Positions 43,561 to 56,380 of a DNA stretch of 64,000 bases are shown here, piece by piece (position 1 is the stretch's first letter; every line of letters starts with the position of its first letter). Made by a program: the position numbers and the translations under genes. Source of the stretch: Lactarius indigo (lineage: Eukaryota; Basidiomycota; Agaricomycetes; Russulales; Russulaceae); the NCBI GenBank assembly GCA_025766275.1, contig JAFKAC010000046.1, positions 124,001 to 188,000 of the forward strand. Reading direction: 5' to 3'. A model generated the notes under the pieces. The model was not told where the DNA came from and did not search any database. It saw nothing but the letters and a program-made list of their open reading frames with translations.

Positions 43561-46500
43561 ATGCGGCCATCCACCTTCCTTGTTCTTCTGGGCGCCGCAG
43601 CTTGCACCCTGGCCGCGTCCTACCCGTCTTCTCAGTCGTCATCCTTTTCATCGTCCTCAAGCCTGTCGTTGCCGCAGTCCTCCGTCCCAACATCCCCAGT
43701 CAGCTCGTCTTTGTCTGGAAGTGGGACCCCATCTTCCTCTGTCTCAGGTCCTCACAGCTCATCCACGAGTGGTTCCGGCGTCCTCACTGGCACCCAGCCG
43801 TTGCCACCTGGTATCCCAATTAGTTCGTACCCCTTCGTGCCATTCCCATCGCCATCTTCGGAGCCTCCATCCCCTGGAGTATACCCCTTGGCCTCACCCA
43901 ATACCACCCCACCTGTTGATACCCCTGGGCTCGTCCCAGATTTCGGGCCAGCGTGGACGAGCGCTTACGAAAAGGCAAAAGCTAAGGTAAGATTCTTAAA
44001 CTGTTTTGCGACATCTTGTTGTGCGATCACCCAACGAGTGCGCGATGGATCAGCCGCATATATCTACTTGTCGTGGGGCGATAACATACCGAGTACTGAG
44101 GCCTGAGGATTCACGATGATCTCCCTCTTGAACGCGTCGCGTCACGGTCACCTGACTCGTTGTCCCGTCCGAATCCAGTAATAATTCGTAATTTTTTTGG
44201 GTTTAAGGTTGCCACTTTTACACTCGACCAAAAAGTCAATATTACCACTGGTGTGGGCTGGCAGGATGGCCGATGTGTTGGGAACACACCTTCTGTAGGT
44301 GATTTTCCCGGTCTATGCCTCGACGATTCTCCACTCGGCGTACGATTTGCGGATTTTGCGACTGTTTTTCCCGCTGCCATCAATGCTGCGACCACGTAAG
44401 TCTTGACGTCATCGAGAATCGTCTGAACTGATTTTTTGACGAATACAGATGGAAACGTTCTCTACTCCGTGCGCGTGGCGTCGCGATGGGAAAAGAACAC
44501 GTCGGCAAGGGCGTTAACATCGCACTGGGCCCAATGATGAACATGGGCCGTATTGCCCAGGGAGGTCGAAACTGGGAAGGTTTTGGCGCCGACCCATTTT
44601 TGGCGGGAGTTGGCGCATACGAGACAATCCTTGGTATGCAGTCCGCCGGTGTGCAAGCGTGCGCAAAGCATTACATTAACAAGTAAGTGTCCATTGTGAG
44701 GATCAAACTATAGACGTCAGTGACTCAAATGCGGTACAGCGAACAGGAGCACGGCCGTCCTCAGTCCAGCTCGAATGTCGACGACCGCACACAGCACGAA
44801 ATTTACGCGGCGCCGTTCCTTCGCAGCGTGATGGCCGGGGTCGCCTCGGTGATGTGTTCATACAACCTTGTGAATGGGATATATGCTTGCGAAAACAACA
44901 GCACGCTGAACGGAATCCTGAAGAGCGAGTTCGGCTTCCAGGGCTTCGTCATGTCCGATTGGAGCGCCACCCACTCAACCATCAGTGCGATCACCGGGCT
45001 GGACATGACGATGCCCGGTGACATCACCTTCAATTCGGGTACATCATATTTCGGCGCGAATCTTACTGCATATGTACGAAATGGCACCATTCCTGAGGCG
45101 CGTGTGGACGACATGGCGACTCGAATTCTCGCCGCTTGGTATCTCCTCGGCCAGGACTCGGCCAGCTACCCACATACGAACTTCAATGCCTTCCACCCAT
45201 TGGACCAGGCGACAAACGAGCATGTCGATGTGCAGGACGACCATGACATTGTTGTGCGCGAGATCGATGCGGCCAGCGTGGTGCTACTGAAGAATGTTGG
45301 CGGCGCGCTCCCGCTCAAGAAGCCACGCACGCTGGTGCTGATTGGATCTGATGCGGGTCCAGCACACGCTACTGGTCCAAATGGGTTCAGTACGCAGACC
45401 GGTATTGACGGGATCCTGGCCATGGGATGGGGATCTGGGTAAGCGATTCAGATCGGGTACCGGAAAATTATGGCTCACAAACCACGCAGAACCGCAAAGT
45501 TTACGTACCTAATCTCGGTGTGTATTCGCAGCTGTCTGCTTTTCTCACGCGATGAATCACTGATCGCGCACCGTTGAATAGCCATACGAGGCACTACAGG
45601 CTCGCGCACGCAAGGACCACACTTCCTTCTCTTGGGTTTTCAACGATTTCAACCTTGCTGGCGCGGGCTCCGCTGCGATACAGCAGGATGCCGCAATCGT
45701 CTTCTTGCAGTCCGACTCTGGCGAGGGCTACATTACCGTGGATGGCAATGAGGGTGATAGGCACGTGTCCGCTTTTCTTCCTTACCCTTTGGAAACTCAA
45801 TGCACCATCGCCCACCCCACAGGAAGAACTTGACGGCATGGCACAATGGCGATGCGCTAGTCAAAGCGGTCGCGACGCAAAATAACAATACAATCGTAGT
45901 CGTGAACTCGGTCGGCCCGATCATCCTTGAGCCCTGGATCGACCACCCGAATGTGACGGCAGTCATCTGGGCTGGGCTCGGTGGTACCGAGACAGGAAAT
46001 GCGCTCGTGGACGTACTATACGGTACTGTGAACCCTAGTGGGCGTCTTCCATATACGATTGCCAAGTCGCCAAGCGACTATTCTGCAAAACTCGCAACTG
46101 GAGGTACCGGAAAACAGATCCTGAATATCACCTATTCGGAAGGGTGCGTCGTCTCTCCCAACAACTGTAGTACGCCTCCTTTGACGCGATAGATTTGAAA
46201 TCAGGTTGTTTATCGATTATCGCCACTTCGATGCGGCCAACATCGCGCCACGCTACGAGTTTGGCTTCGGGCTGAGCTACACAACATTCGAATACTCCGG
46301 TTTGTCGATCACTCCAATCGTGGGTGGACAGGACCAGGATGGAGCGCTAGAGGCGAACTGGGCTGCGGGCAAGCCGAGCCCACAGGTTGTCGGTTCCTCT
46401 ACGGCGCTCTGGCTGCACCGCCCGGCATTCAAGGTGTCCTTCATGGTGAAGAACACGGGTCCCGTCGCGGGGACAGAGATTCCGCAACTTTATCTGCACT

Positions 46501-46721
46501 TCCCTGTGCGAGCGGGCGAGCCCCCGTCCGTCCTGCGCGGATTCACGGACGTCGATCTGCAGCCAGGCGAGGCGCAGGGCGTCATGATCACGCTTTCGCG
46601 CTACGACCTGTCGATTTGGGACGTCGTCAGCCAGTCGTGGATACGCCCTGCGGGGTCGTACTCGCTCTCAATTGGTGCAAGCAGCCGAGATTTCAGGCTG
46701 AAGGACACGATTCCCCTCTAA
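43561..46721 (+). CDS. Secreted GH3 beta-glucosidase 1, 863 aa
   Basis: Eight exons: 43561-43986, 44208-44395, 44449-44682, 44740-45438, 45490-45517, 45582-45760, 45823-46143, 46205-46721, in frame throughout. The start gives a signal peptide (MRPSTFLVLLGAAACTLAAS), then a Ser/Pro-rich linker of about 100 residues with no visible CBM1. GH3 N-terminal domain: GRNWEGFGADPFLAG, CAKHYINNEQEHGR, and the nucleophile Asp in GFVMSDWSATHS. C-terminal domain: SVVLLKNVGGALPLKK, WHNGDALVKAVA, VVVNSVGPIILEPW. A fibronectin-III-like end follows (FEFGFGLSYTTF-type motif, YEFGFGLSYTTFEYS). It would release glucose from cellobiose or short beta-glucans outside the cell. The intron after 45760 uses a GC donor. 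Confidence 0.95.
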
Positions 46722-47106
46722 TCAGCCTCTGACAATTTTGGGATCTGCTCGAGCTGATGGACCGGCAGGTCGGTAGGTTAGTCTACTGGCCGTCCCTTTT
46801 TTTCTTCCTATCTGAAGGTGGACGCTCGTGAACCTCTTACAGTAGTTGATGGGGAAGAGAGCGATGCGGTGCGGCCGCAGTTAGGAAAAAGGGGCAATAA
46901 TACCTTTATAAATTTACTGTCATTACTGCTAATTTATTGTGTCATTATTTACCCACTAGCACGGGAGGTCTTCCCTGATGGGTGAGAAACTCTGAGGTTT
47001 GGCTGTTATCTTCTCGAATGCAGATCCGGGTACAGTATGTAGCACAGATCCCATTACATTACCAGGATAGACCGCGTGTTGGTCAGGTGTTAGAAGGGCA
47101 GACCCC
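46722..47106. other. Convergent intergenic region between GH3-1 and SDR
   Basis: 385 bp between two genes that end toward each other. AT-rich 3' UTR sequence with a TTTTTTTCTTCC run near 46796. No gene seen. Confidence 0.5.
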
Positions 47107-48197
47107 TCAAGCATTCAAGCCGAAATCGGCAGCCATATACAACACCCTGCCTTCCATCCCTCCTTCGACCATGAGTACCTGGCCGGTGATGTGCCCCGAG
47201 ACCTTGGTAGACGCAAGCAGCACGATCTGATTCGCGACGTCGCTCGCCTCTGCGACTTTCCTCAATGGAGTCCTGTCAACGGATCAAACACAACCCATCA
47301 GAGTCCACGCGAAGCGTACGTGGCGAGAGAACGATAAATGGTCTGCGGATCCTGAAGCGCCTCGGAAGCCATCGGCGTCCGGACCCATCCTGGCGCGACG
47401 CAGTTGACGCGTGCACGCGGTGCGAGCTGCACGATCTCGTTCTTGAGCGAGAGCGTGAGACCATACATGATCGCTTTAGGGAGTAAATGATCGCCGCATA
47501 AGAGGAGGAAGAGAATTTGCGCACCACTTTTGCTGGCGGCGTAGTCTGCATGCATGGCTTCGCCGTACTTTCCCGCCGTGCTCCCGACAAACACGATCGC
47601 AGCGCGCTCTCCGAACCCCCTCCCACCGCCGGTCTCCGGTTTCGGCCCAAGGGACGACTCGGAAGCTGCAGCACGCACCCCACGCTCGAGGCCGCGAAGG
47701 TACTCGCGTGCGACGAGGAACGAGGACGTCAGGTTGTTGCTGAACATGCGTTCCCATTGCTCGATCGGCATGTCTTTGAGCGGGACATCGGTCCATAGGG
47801 ACACGGCGTGGTTGATCACCGCTATCTCCACCTCTCCCCACCCTGTGTTACCAGGTTGGGAGAAGAGTGCTTGAACTTGCGCTTCGTGCGACAGGTCTGC
47901 CTGTACCATGCGTAGACGTTCGTGGTTGGTCTCTGTTACGAGCTGAGTGAGAGCGGCGTTGCTCGAGCGGTAATTTGCGGTTACGCGCGCGCCATGTTCT
48001 AGTGAATAAATATCCCTGCTCATGGGAGGAAAGAACAGTTACACACCGAGGAAGAGACGCGTGGTCTCAAGACCGATACCTCCGTTCGCTCCTGCAGGAG
48101 CGAGGTAATAGATGACATAGCCATGGTTCAGTGAGTAGCGAATGGGGTGTCACGCACCAGTGACAAGTACATGAACGTCTTTCAAGTCAAGATCCAT
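47107..48197 (-). CDS. Short-chain dehydrogenase/reductase, 291 aa
   Basis: Five exons on the minus strand: 48197-48158, 48091-48047, 47998-47528, 47473-47320, 47272-47107; total 876 nt, in frame. The start MDLDLKDVHVLVTGANGGIG gives the NAD(P)-binding TGxxxGIG at residues 14-20, built across the first intron. NNLTSSFLV, the catalytic Ser region VGSTAGKYGE, and YAASK (Tyr-x-x-x-Lys) follow, then CVAPGWVRTPM. The C-terminal GHITGQVLMVEGGM is typical of the classical SDR family. It is a cytosolic oxidoreductase; the substrate cannot be told. The longer open frame starting at 48023 begins in an intron and is not the true start. It is the only minus-strand host gene and lies between the two duplicated blocks. 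Confidence 0.88.
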
Positions 48198-49869
48198 TTA
48201 CAGTATGCGAGGTGTCTTTGTAGATGGACCGATAACGATTGGTGCGTGAGAGACATGAGTCAAGTTCGGATCAAGCCTGAGCGTGAGATAAACGGCCGCA
48301 CACTCTCAAAGTCTTACCGTGACGTCCACCTCAACGTCCGACAGCGATCTCATCGAGCTCAGGCAGCCTTCTTCACAATACTCTGTTAAAAATGTTCTGG
48401 GACGACCACTCAGTAGCTGCACTAGTAGAGATCAGCGCACTCGCCAAACTCCGTGCCGCCAACCGTTGGTTTTGTACGTGCGGGGATACCCCATCGTCCC
48501 TTCTTCGACTCAATTTGTTTCTCCCAATTATTCCACATGTTTCTGCTGGTGGCATTCGCTGTAGGCTTTTCTCGTGCTCAAGTTCGGGTCCTCCTCCGCG
48601 ACAACTGCACCAGTAGTATACTGCCTGATACATCTACTATGGCCCATTTGAGATACTCGATCTTGCCCCACAGGGTCGGTATTTGTGGGGTGGCCGGAGA
48701 TTCAGACATTGTCCACTGAGGCTGTCAGATCTAACCTCTGCGTTAGTACGCCAGAGAGAGAGCCTCACATTCTGATAGTCTCCGTCCCTATTGCCGCCGC
48801 GCTGTAACCAACCGAGGTTACCTAGCGCTGTCGTCCCACGAGCAAATTCTGCGCCATTACCCTTTCCTCTCGCAGGGTGATGGAGGATGGTCGCGGTAGC
48901 CCGAGGTACAGGGGACGCTGGCACGGGATCCGTGATAGCGCTCCTAGTCACCAGGAGTCCCCAACCCGATGACGATGCCCGGGGCCCGGGCCGCACCGAC
49001 AGAGAGAAAATTAGGTCGCAGCAAGTAGCCGTCACCACGGGCTAGTTACTACATGTAGGCATAGTCCCAAGTTGAGTCATATACGGCTACTATACTGCAC
49101 CACCACCTGAACCTAGGGCGGTTACGCAACTGTATTCTAGCTCTCAGGCTGAACGTTCAACGATCGGTCGTTAGATGCGTCGCATACTTGATATGTTTCT
49201 CGACAGCCCTGAGCGTGCCAGCGCGGCATAGCTTGGTATTATACAAGAATTACTGGGAATTCGTGCACCACCATTACCAGAACCACTCCAGCCTAGAGTG
49301 GCTCAGGCCAGACTCGGAACGACTGCAATACAATAAAGGAGCACCAAGACGAACGAAAGCATTGTTGGCGCAATTGACCGTAGCTACGCTCTCCGCGGTC
49401 TCGCACGGCCACTGCCTCTTCATCTGCTTCCTCTGCGACCAAACACACGTGTAGGACTGTGGCTCCGACGTGCACACCTACATAGTGGGAGACACCGTGC
49501 AAGCACTCCGACGGGCTGCAGCGGGGTTGCAAAGTCTGTACCGGGAGAGCCCTTGACCATGCTGTCGAGAGGTTGTGATGATGGTAGAAAGTAAGTTACG
49601 AACCCCATTTTCCCTGTCCGACCGGACCGCATACACTTCTGTATCGGGTTTTTTGACTTACAAATTACCAGTCCCTCGGATGGTGCTGGTTGACTAACAC
49701 GCATCTTTGCCGCACATTCCCTACATACCCGCTACGACGGACCAGATGCGGGATATCTAGGGAAATGCCTGAGCCGGGCACGGGCGACTGATTCTTCACT
49801 TTAGATACATCCTCGGCTACCCACGCTTCCCGCCGACGATTAGCACATCGCGTGACTGGGGCCTTATGC
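48198..49869. other. 1.7-kb stretch without a supported gene
   Basis: A short frame at about 48537-48719 starts with a signal-peptide-like MFLLVAFAVGFSRAQ and could be the first exon of the decayed protease that follows. The rest shows no coding pattern I trust. Confidence 0.4.
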
Positions 49870-50660
49870 AAGGGTATGTGTGAAAACGATTGGCGCAGCT
49901 CGACGTGTGTGGGGTCGGTATCCTGAGGAACTGCAATTTTGGCGTCAGAAAAGGGGACTGGGTGACCAACTACGGCTACGAGTCTATCCAGTTTATCCCT
50001 TTGTTCCTCGCAACCTGCAATTGTCGCGCATTTTCTCGGCTATGTAAGAGTCGCCATCACACTACCAGGTCTCTAGATTACAATACTCCCGTCGGCGGGA
50101 CGACGTGTTACAAGGCGGAGATCGCGGCGAGCCTTTCCGGTGGCGTCTTTTTGAACTACTTTCACCGTGCGAGTTTCCAGCCGCAGGCCGCGCACCCTTC
50201 ATTTAGAACCCCAGCAAACGCCGGTATCAAGCCTCTGTGCGTGCGTTCGCCTCCGTGACCTGATCTGACATATTTGTACTCTGTGATTCGTGCGGCGCTA
50301 CGGGCTGCGACATTCCCGACGTCGCCGCACAGGCCAGGGCCATCGGATTTCCAAATCTTCCCCATGGGGTCGAGGTACATCCAGCACAAGCGGCTCCTGT
50401 GCATCTTTCCTAGGTCGTCTATTTCGAGACCCAGCTGACTGCAGACCATGGCTCGCACAATCTCGCTGCTTGATGGCTAATGGATACTCGCTTTCTGAAG
50501 GCAGGCCCTTCCCGGCCTCAACCCCTGGCCGTACGACAGTGGCCCCATAGCCCTCAATGACATCACAGTTGGCTTGAACATGGGGCTATAACACCGATGG
50601 ATTCTCCGCCATCGCTGGATGGAATTCTGTGGAGCTAGCTTACCGCGGGGGGTGGTTTAA
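49870..50660 (+). pseudogene. Decayed S53 sedolisin (tripeptidyl-peptidase-like) fragment
   Basis: Pieces in different frames follow the order of a fungal sedolisin: QFIPLFLATC, then VGGTTCYKAEIAASLSGG and FLNYFHRASFQ, then CDIPDVAAQARAIGF (family R/G-IPDVAAQ), then TSGSCAS in place of GTS-xSxP with the catalytic Ser, then ISLL, LNPWPYDSG, ALNDITVGLN and NTDGFSAIAGWNSV. Many stops and shifts separate them. The live family cleaves proteins at acid pH outside the cell. This copy is dead. It lies just before the start of the second duplicated block. Confidence 0.62.
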
Positions 50661-51006
50661 GAAGAGATGGTTGAGGACGATCTGGATCTTATACCCATTG
50701 GATGGTAGAGTAGTAGCCATGTTGTACGAAAGAAAAATATATAGCCAGTCCTTTAGTACTTATCCGACAGCTATGAGCTTCAAGTCATTACCATCACTGT
50801 CCCTTTTTCCTCCAATTTGAACTATTTCTCTGTCGACACCGCATCCGGCTATGTTGCTGCGTTTCTCGTTATCACCCCAGTAGCGCGTCTGTCGTCCTTA
50901 TCCAGATCATGATCTGCCTTCCGGCGCTTCGCGCGCTCTTTCTAGGTCACAGGTCATCCTTTCCCTTTCCCCCCAACCCGAACCGACGACACCATACGGC
51001 TACACC
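50661..51006. other. Upstream region of NLR-C and left edge of the second block
   Basis: Similarity to the upstream regions of A, B and D starts near 50880 (TAGCGCGTCTGTCGTCCTTA). To the left it is unrelated, and no LTR-like remnant is seen, unlike A, B and D. Confidence 0.6.
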
Positions 51007-54000
51007 ATGTCTCACTCCCCTCTCCCAACTACCTCTTCCTCCAACTTCGACACCGTCTTCACAACTGCCTTCAAAGCCTACAAAAAGCGAACGGGGAAAG
51101 ACATCACCTCTCATCCTTTAGCCGCCCAGCTCAAGACTTGCGACTCTCCCGATGCGATCCTTGCCGTGCTTAGAGCCCAGGTCGAGGAGTTCGATCAGTC
51201 TCGGAAGGATGACGAGAGGTTGACAAAGTGGCTCAATCCAACTGTGAATGTCCTTTACGCTTTCTCCGCTACACTCGGTGAGGGCGTTGGCTTGGTGAGT
51301 CTCTTGAGGATGTCTCGTACGAGATTCGCGCTCTCACATCCGTTTTCCAGGCGTTCTCTCCCGCCAAGGTGATCTTTGCCGGAATCGGAGTTTTGCTTTT
51401 GGTGAGTATTGTCGTTGACCTCACCATGTGGACCACCATGACGTCGCGATCACCCAGGCATCCAAGGACGTTGCTGCCAATCACGATATTCTCATCGACA
51501 TCTTCGAACGCATCGAGAACTTCTTCAAAAGGCTCGAGGCTTATACAGAAGTTCCGCAGACGACGGCGATGACGGACATTATCGTAAAGATCATGGTCGA
51601 GGTTCTGTCTATCTTCGCGATAGCGACCAAGGAGATAAGACAAGGGCGAGCGAGTACGTTTCCCCTAGTCATGCATTAAACTCATCTCATTGGGTTTTAT
51701 CCAGAGAAATTCTTCAAGAAGCTCGCCGGCAGACGAGATATCAATGATGGGTTGCAGAGACTTGACAGGCTGACACAAGAAGAGGCCCGGATGGCGACTG
51801 CACAAGTCCTGAGGCTGACTCAGAGGGTTGATGACAAGGTGGAGGACGTCAACAAAGGGGTGCAAGGCGTCGACGGGAAGGTGGAGACTGTCGACGAAAG
51901 GGTTCAGGGCGTCGACGAAAGGGTCCAACGCGTTGACCACAATGTGCAGGCCGTCGATGACAGAGTGAAGCAAGTCGATGATAGGGTAGGAGTTGTCAAC
52001 GACAATGTGGAGTTAATCATCGACGGTATGTGATCGTGCATACCTGTCCTTCGCACCACCCTCACCATTCGGCTTGGCTAGGGGGAAAGGAAAGAAGCGC
52101 AGCAATCGCTCGAATCGTGAATACTGTAGACGATATGATCCGTCCGTAATCTTCCAGTGACCACAGTGGTTGTTACTCACGTACTTGACAGGTAACCAGC
52201 TTCGACGTGATCTTCGAAACTGGATCTCTCCCCCCGATCCATCCATCAATTACAACACCGCCTGCAGTGCCCACCATGAGGGTACCGCAGCATGGCTCAC
52301 TCAAGGCGACGCCTTCAAAGCTTGGACGACCTCTGGCTGCTTGTTGTGGATTCACGGAAAACGTATGTTTCCTTCCTCTGCGAATCAATTCCTATTAACC
52401 CGTTCTCACCTCTTAGCGGGCTCAGGGAAAAGTATAATTAGGTTCGTTTCTCTCTGACTTCTTACGCCTATTTTCGGGTTCAACTGAACTTTCGTCTAGC
52501 TCCGTGATCATCCGAGATCTAGAAGTCGTCTGCAAGGCCGGGTTTGCGTTGACGGCCTATTTTTATTTCGACTTCAAGGACACCGCAAAGCAAGATTCCC
52601 GTACTCTCCTCTCCTCCCTTCTCGTCCAGCTCTCTCATCGGTCCGATGTTTGCTGCGACATTCTTCACACCTTGTACACCGCCCATCGTGAGGGCTCAGA
52701 ACAGCCAAACGACGACGCACTCGCTCAATGCCTCAAGACCATGCTCGCGGCCCTCGGAGAAACCCCAATCTATCTCATCTTAGACGCGGTCGACGAATGT
52801 CTCAACACATCCGGAATGCCATCGCCTCGCGAAAAGGTGCTGCGACTCGTAAAGGAACTCGTCGGGTTGAAACTCTCGAACTTACATTTGTGTATCACGA
52901 GTCGACCCGAGATCGACATCCGTAATGCTCTTGGACCACTGGCAGCCCACCGGATCTCTCTTCACGACGAAAGCGGTCAGAATGCGGACATCGCAAACTA
53001 TGTTAGCTCGGTTGTTCACTCGGACTCGAGGATGCGTCGATGGAGAGCGGAGGAAAGGGACATGGTCGTCGGAACACTCTCAGCGAAGGCCGATGGAATG
53101 TAAGCTCGTCGCTACCCTCTTGTTGTGCTCGCTGAAGATTTGACGCAGGTTCCGATGGGTGTTTTGTCAATTGGAGATATTACGTCATTGTTTCCCATCC
53201 AGCGTTCTCAGCATCCTCGAGCAATTACCCCAGTCTCTGGACGAGACATACGAGCGGATACTGAGGGAGATCAGCAGAGCAAATGGAGACCACGCTTATC
53301 GTCTATTACAATGCCTGACCGTCGCCGTTCGTCCGCTTCGAGTCGAGGAACTTGCTGAAGTCCTGGCCATCGACTTCAACGCGCGCGGCGGCCCGAAGTT
53401 GAATACGGATTGGCGGTGGGAAGATAACGAAGAAGCGGTACTGTCAGCATGCTCGAGCTTGGTGGCGGTGGTCAAGGATAGTGATTCACGAGTGGTTCAG
53501 TTCTCGCACTTCTCCGTCAAAGAGTTCTTGACATCAAATCGCCTGGCAAGTTCTCTTGGAGAGGAGTCACGATTCTATATTCGGCTAGAGTCTGCCAACA
53601 CGATTCTTGCACAAGCTTCTTTAGGTGTCCTCCTCCGACTGGACAAGCGAGTCGACCGCGACAGCATCGTAGGCTTTCCCCTGGCCCAATACGCAGCGGA
53701 GAATTGGCCCGAGCACGTGAAGTTCGAGAATGTTTTGTCGCAAGTGAAGGACGGGGTCGATGAACTGTTTGACGCAGACAAGCCGCATTTCGCTGCGTGG
53801 GTCTGGCTCCACGACGTTGACGGATCCTCGATGTCCAAGACAAGCCCAGCACGACCAGAAGCACCCCCTTTATATTACGCCGTACGGGTTGGAAACCGGG
53901 CCCTGGTGGAGCGCATGCTTTCGAAGCGTCCGCAGGACGTGAACGCCGAGGGTGGTAACTACGGGACTCCATTGCACGCAGCAATTTCCAAACGCGACGT

Positions 54001-54436
54001 CGAGATTGTATGGCTGCTACTGGAGAACGGCGCTGATTTGAATATTCGTGACAGCTGGGGCCAAACTCCTCTATATCTCGCATCGGTCGAAGGTTTCCCT
54101 GATGTTGTGCGGTCGCTACTCGATCGTGGCGTGGACGTGGAAGCCCTGGACTCCATCGGATGGACCGCACTGCACGTTGCAGTAGTCTTTGGGCGTCTCG
54201 AAGTTGTCAAGATACTTCTTGAGCACAACGCCGAGCACAATGTGAGCGATGAACGAGGCCGAGTCCCGTTGCACGACGCAGCAAGTCATGGACATCTGGA
54301 AGTTGTGCGATTATTATTGAAGCACGGTGCGGACGTGAACGCGCGCGACAACGACGACGAGACCCCGTTGGACATGGCGAAGGCAAGAGGATACACAGAG
54401 ATCGTCCGACTACTATCCGAGCACGTGAACGAATGA
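51007..54436 (+). CDS. NLR-C: Goodbye-NACHT-ankyrin protein, 999 aa
   Basis: Nine exons: 51007-51294, 51351-51401, 51458-51653, 51705-52025, 52082-52141, 52192-52362, 52417-52441, 52500-53099, 53149-54436, in frame. Same domain plan as NLR-B. Exon 4 is 63 nt longer because the VDxxVxx linker has nine heptads (for example VDGKVETVDERVQGVDERVQ) instead of six, which would lengthen the stalk between Goodbye and NACHT. P-loop and Walker B (LILDAVDECLN) are intact. Ankyrin repeats differ from B at surface positions (TPLYLASVEGFPDVVRSLLD, TALHVAVVFGRLEVVKILLE). Likely an intracellular STAND receptor; ligand unknown. Confidence 0.93.
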
Positions 54437-55161
54437 GGGCGTGGGGTTGGTACCTACCGGGCTAGTTTTGAGGTGATGGCGATTTATCATATCGTATCTG
54501 ATTGTTTATCGTAGTCTTACGAGGTATGGACGCTCGGATTAAGTCAATAGTGAATAAAGTGATAAGGATCTGGCGTGTGCGCGGACAATGTCTGCACGAG
54601 AAGACAAAAGGCTCTACAGTGAAGAAGTAGGGACTTATATATCTGTAAAGACCATAGCTATATATTTGGAAATTTCATGCTCTGCTTCCGCAGAGCGACG
54701 ACATGAATGAAACCGCGGACGAGTACGACCGGGAGGGGATCCGGAGCATGAAGCCCGGCATCCGAACGCGGAGGAATAACAAATCGAGATAACGTGTACT
54801 TAGGACTTGCGTGAGTTTGCAGGTAGTCCATACGAACGCGAAACGAACGATCGATAAGGTATATTAATAGACTTACTTCAACACGTAGTACGTTAGAGAG
54901 TGTATCATATGGCAACGATGCTCGAGTTGGGGAATACAACAATCCTGAGCCTGTCTGGCGGCAAAAGCAGCGGTCGCATCCAACCTGTTTTGTCGGGGTG
55001 AGAGAAAGAGGTGGCGTGCGACTGCGAAAGAACTGCGTCGCGTTCCCGAACGCTATTTTGGTTGGGACACATAAATTGATGATTATATTTGTCACGCGCC
55101 TCTGTACCACCGAAAGGGCACTTGCGCGCATACACGACCCTGGTGCTCTCTACACACAAAT
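54437..55161. other. Intergenic, paralogous to 36218-36971
   Basis: It contains the same GCTCTGCTTCCGCAGAGC hairpin-forming repeat and the promoter of small protein copy 2. No other gene seen. Confidence 0.6.
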
Positions 55162-55836
55162 ATGCCCGAGACTAGAGATCGGCTTGTTGTTTTCGTGATA
55201 TGTTTCACTGTTGTTGCCGGCTATTTTCTCTTGTCTGTGGCTGGGGCATCTGCGCTTGCGCTTTCTTCGCAATTTGATAAAGTTCCATTCCACACAGGCG
55301 AGCCCTCGACAGGGAGCGTAAGCCAAACATATACACGTTTATATTGCCACTGATAGACTACACCTCAGGACGACAAGGCTGACGTGGAACGCAAGCGCGC
55401 CGAGAGCTCAACCGCATCTTCATCGGGAAGTGAGCCCATCGAAACCCAGCGCATTTCGACAGGTGAGAGGATGTCGAATATAGCAGCATCGATGGAAAAT
55501 GCCGCCGAAATGCTCGCTGGGGCCCTGGTTGATCTGGCCAAGAACATGTGCCCGACTTCTGCTTCGGACGCCACGTTGCCCGGGGCCTTGACGGGAGTGG
55601 TCGATCCCATCCTACCTCCCGCCCCATCGGATACTGCCAGCGCCACCGACATTCGTACTGCCGCCATGAACATGATCGAAGATGAAGAGGGCTTCTCGGA
55701 CAACGACCTCGCCTGCGCCGCGAGTTGTGTCATCGCAAACGCAGAGCTTGCACGTGCCTACATCGCGATAAAGTCTCGAGGTGCGCGCACAGCTCTCATC
55801 CAAGGCGTAATGGAAAGGCTCCGGGGTCTCAAGTAG
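55162..55836 (+). CDS. Small membrane-anchored protein, copy 2, 207 aa
   Basis: Exons 55162-55317 and 55369-55836. Same plan as the copy at 36972: hydrophobic N-terminus (LVVFVICFTVVAGYFLLSVA), charged Ser-rich linker starting DDKADVERKRAESS, helical C-terminus ending MERLRGLK. One Asp fewer at the splice junction. Substitutions are spread along the protein while the frame is kept in both copies, which suggests it is a real gene under constraint. It lies between NLR-C and NLR-D on the same strand. Confidence 0.7.
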
Positions 55837-56136
55837 CGGTGGGTTCCTAGATACACACAGAAGCGCGTAAAAAAATTGTACATTATCGTCTGTTTCTGTA
55901 ATCTGATTGCACGCGAACCCCGGTTGACAATCTATAGTCGTGCATGCATTGCAGAAATGGAACGACTGATATTACATTATAGTTAATATGTGTCGCGTCT
56001 ATGCGACTCAGAAGGAGAAAGAGATGAGAAGCAACTCTAGAGTCGTTTCTCACTTTTGGCATGGCAGTCGCGCTCGAAATGGGTATGCTCGGCCCGGACG
56101 TGCCGCGAGCGATGATCGCGCCGCCGAATAGGGTCT
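55837..56136. other. Intergenic, paralogous to 37648-37975
   Basis: 3' UTR and old LTR-element internal remnant, as in the first block. No gene. Confidence 0.45.
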
Positions 56137-56380
56137 AATACCATTGTGCTAGAAACAGTTCGTTACCTCGAAATAGGACCATAACTATGGAACCCGCGCA
56201 CGACGCTGTATTTTGAGTTGCTGCGGCATATGATATATTGCTTAAGAGATGGAATAGCACCCAATGGTCAAGCAGATGGCCAAGTGGTCATGAGCTTGAG
56301 ATACGAAGTGCGGCACCATCCACCATGTATCATCACGCGTTCATATTCAGAGGCCATCCGAGTCGTTATCGACTTGGTAG
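56137..56380 (-). repeat. LTR-like repeat remnant, copy 4 (upstream of NLR-D)
   Basis: It shares TCTAATACCATTG, GAAACAGTTCGTTACCTC and GAGATGGAAT blocks with copies 1 and 2, and lies directly upstream of NLR-D as copy 2 does for NLR-B. Confidence 0.45.

Noticed and set aside
47298..48023. Single-exon SDR frame starting at 48023 (MSRDIYSLEHG)
   Set aside because: The start lies in an intron; splicing upstream exons restores the TGANGGIG nucleotide-binding motif and an ATG at 48197.
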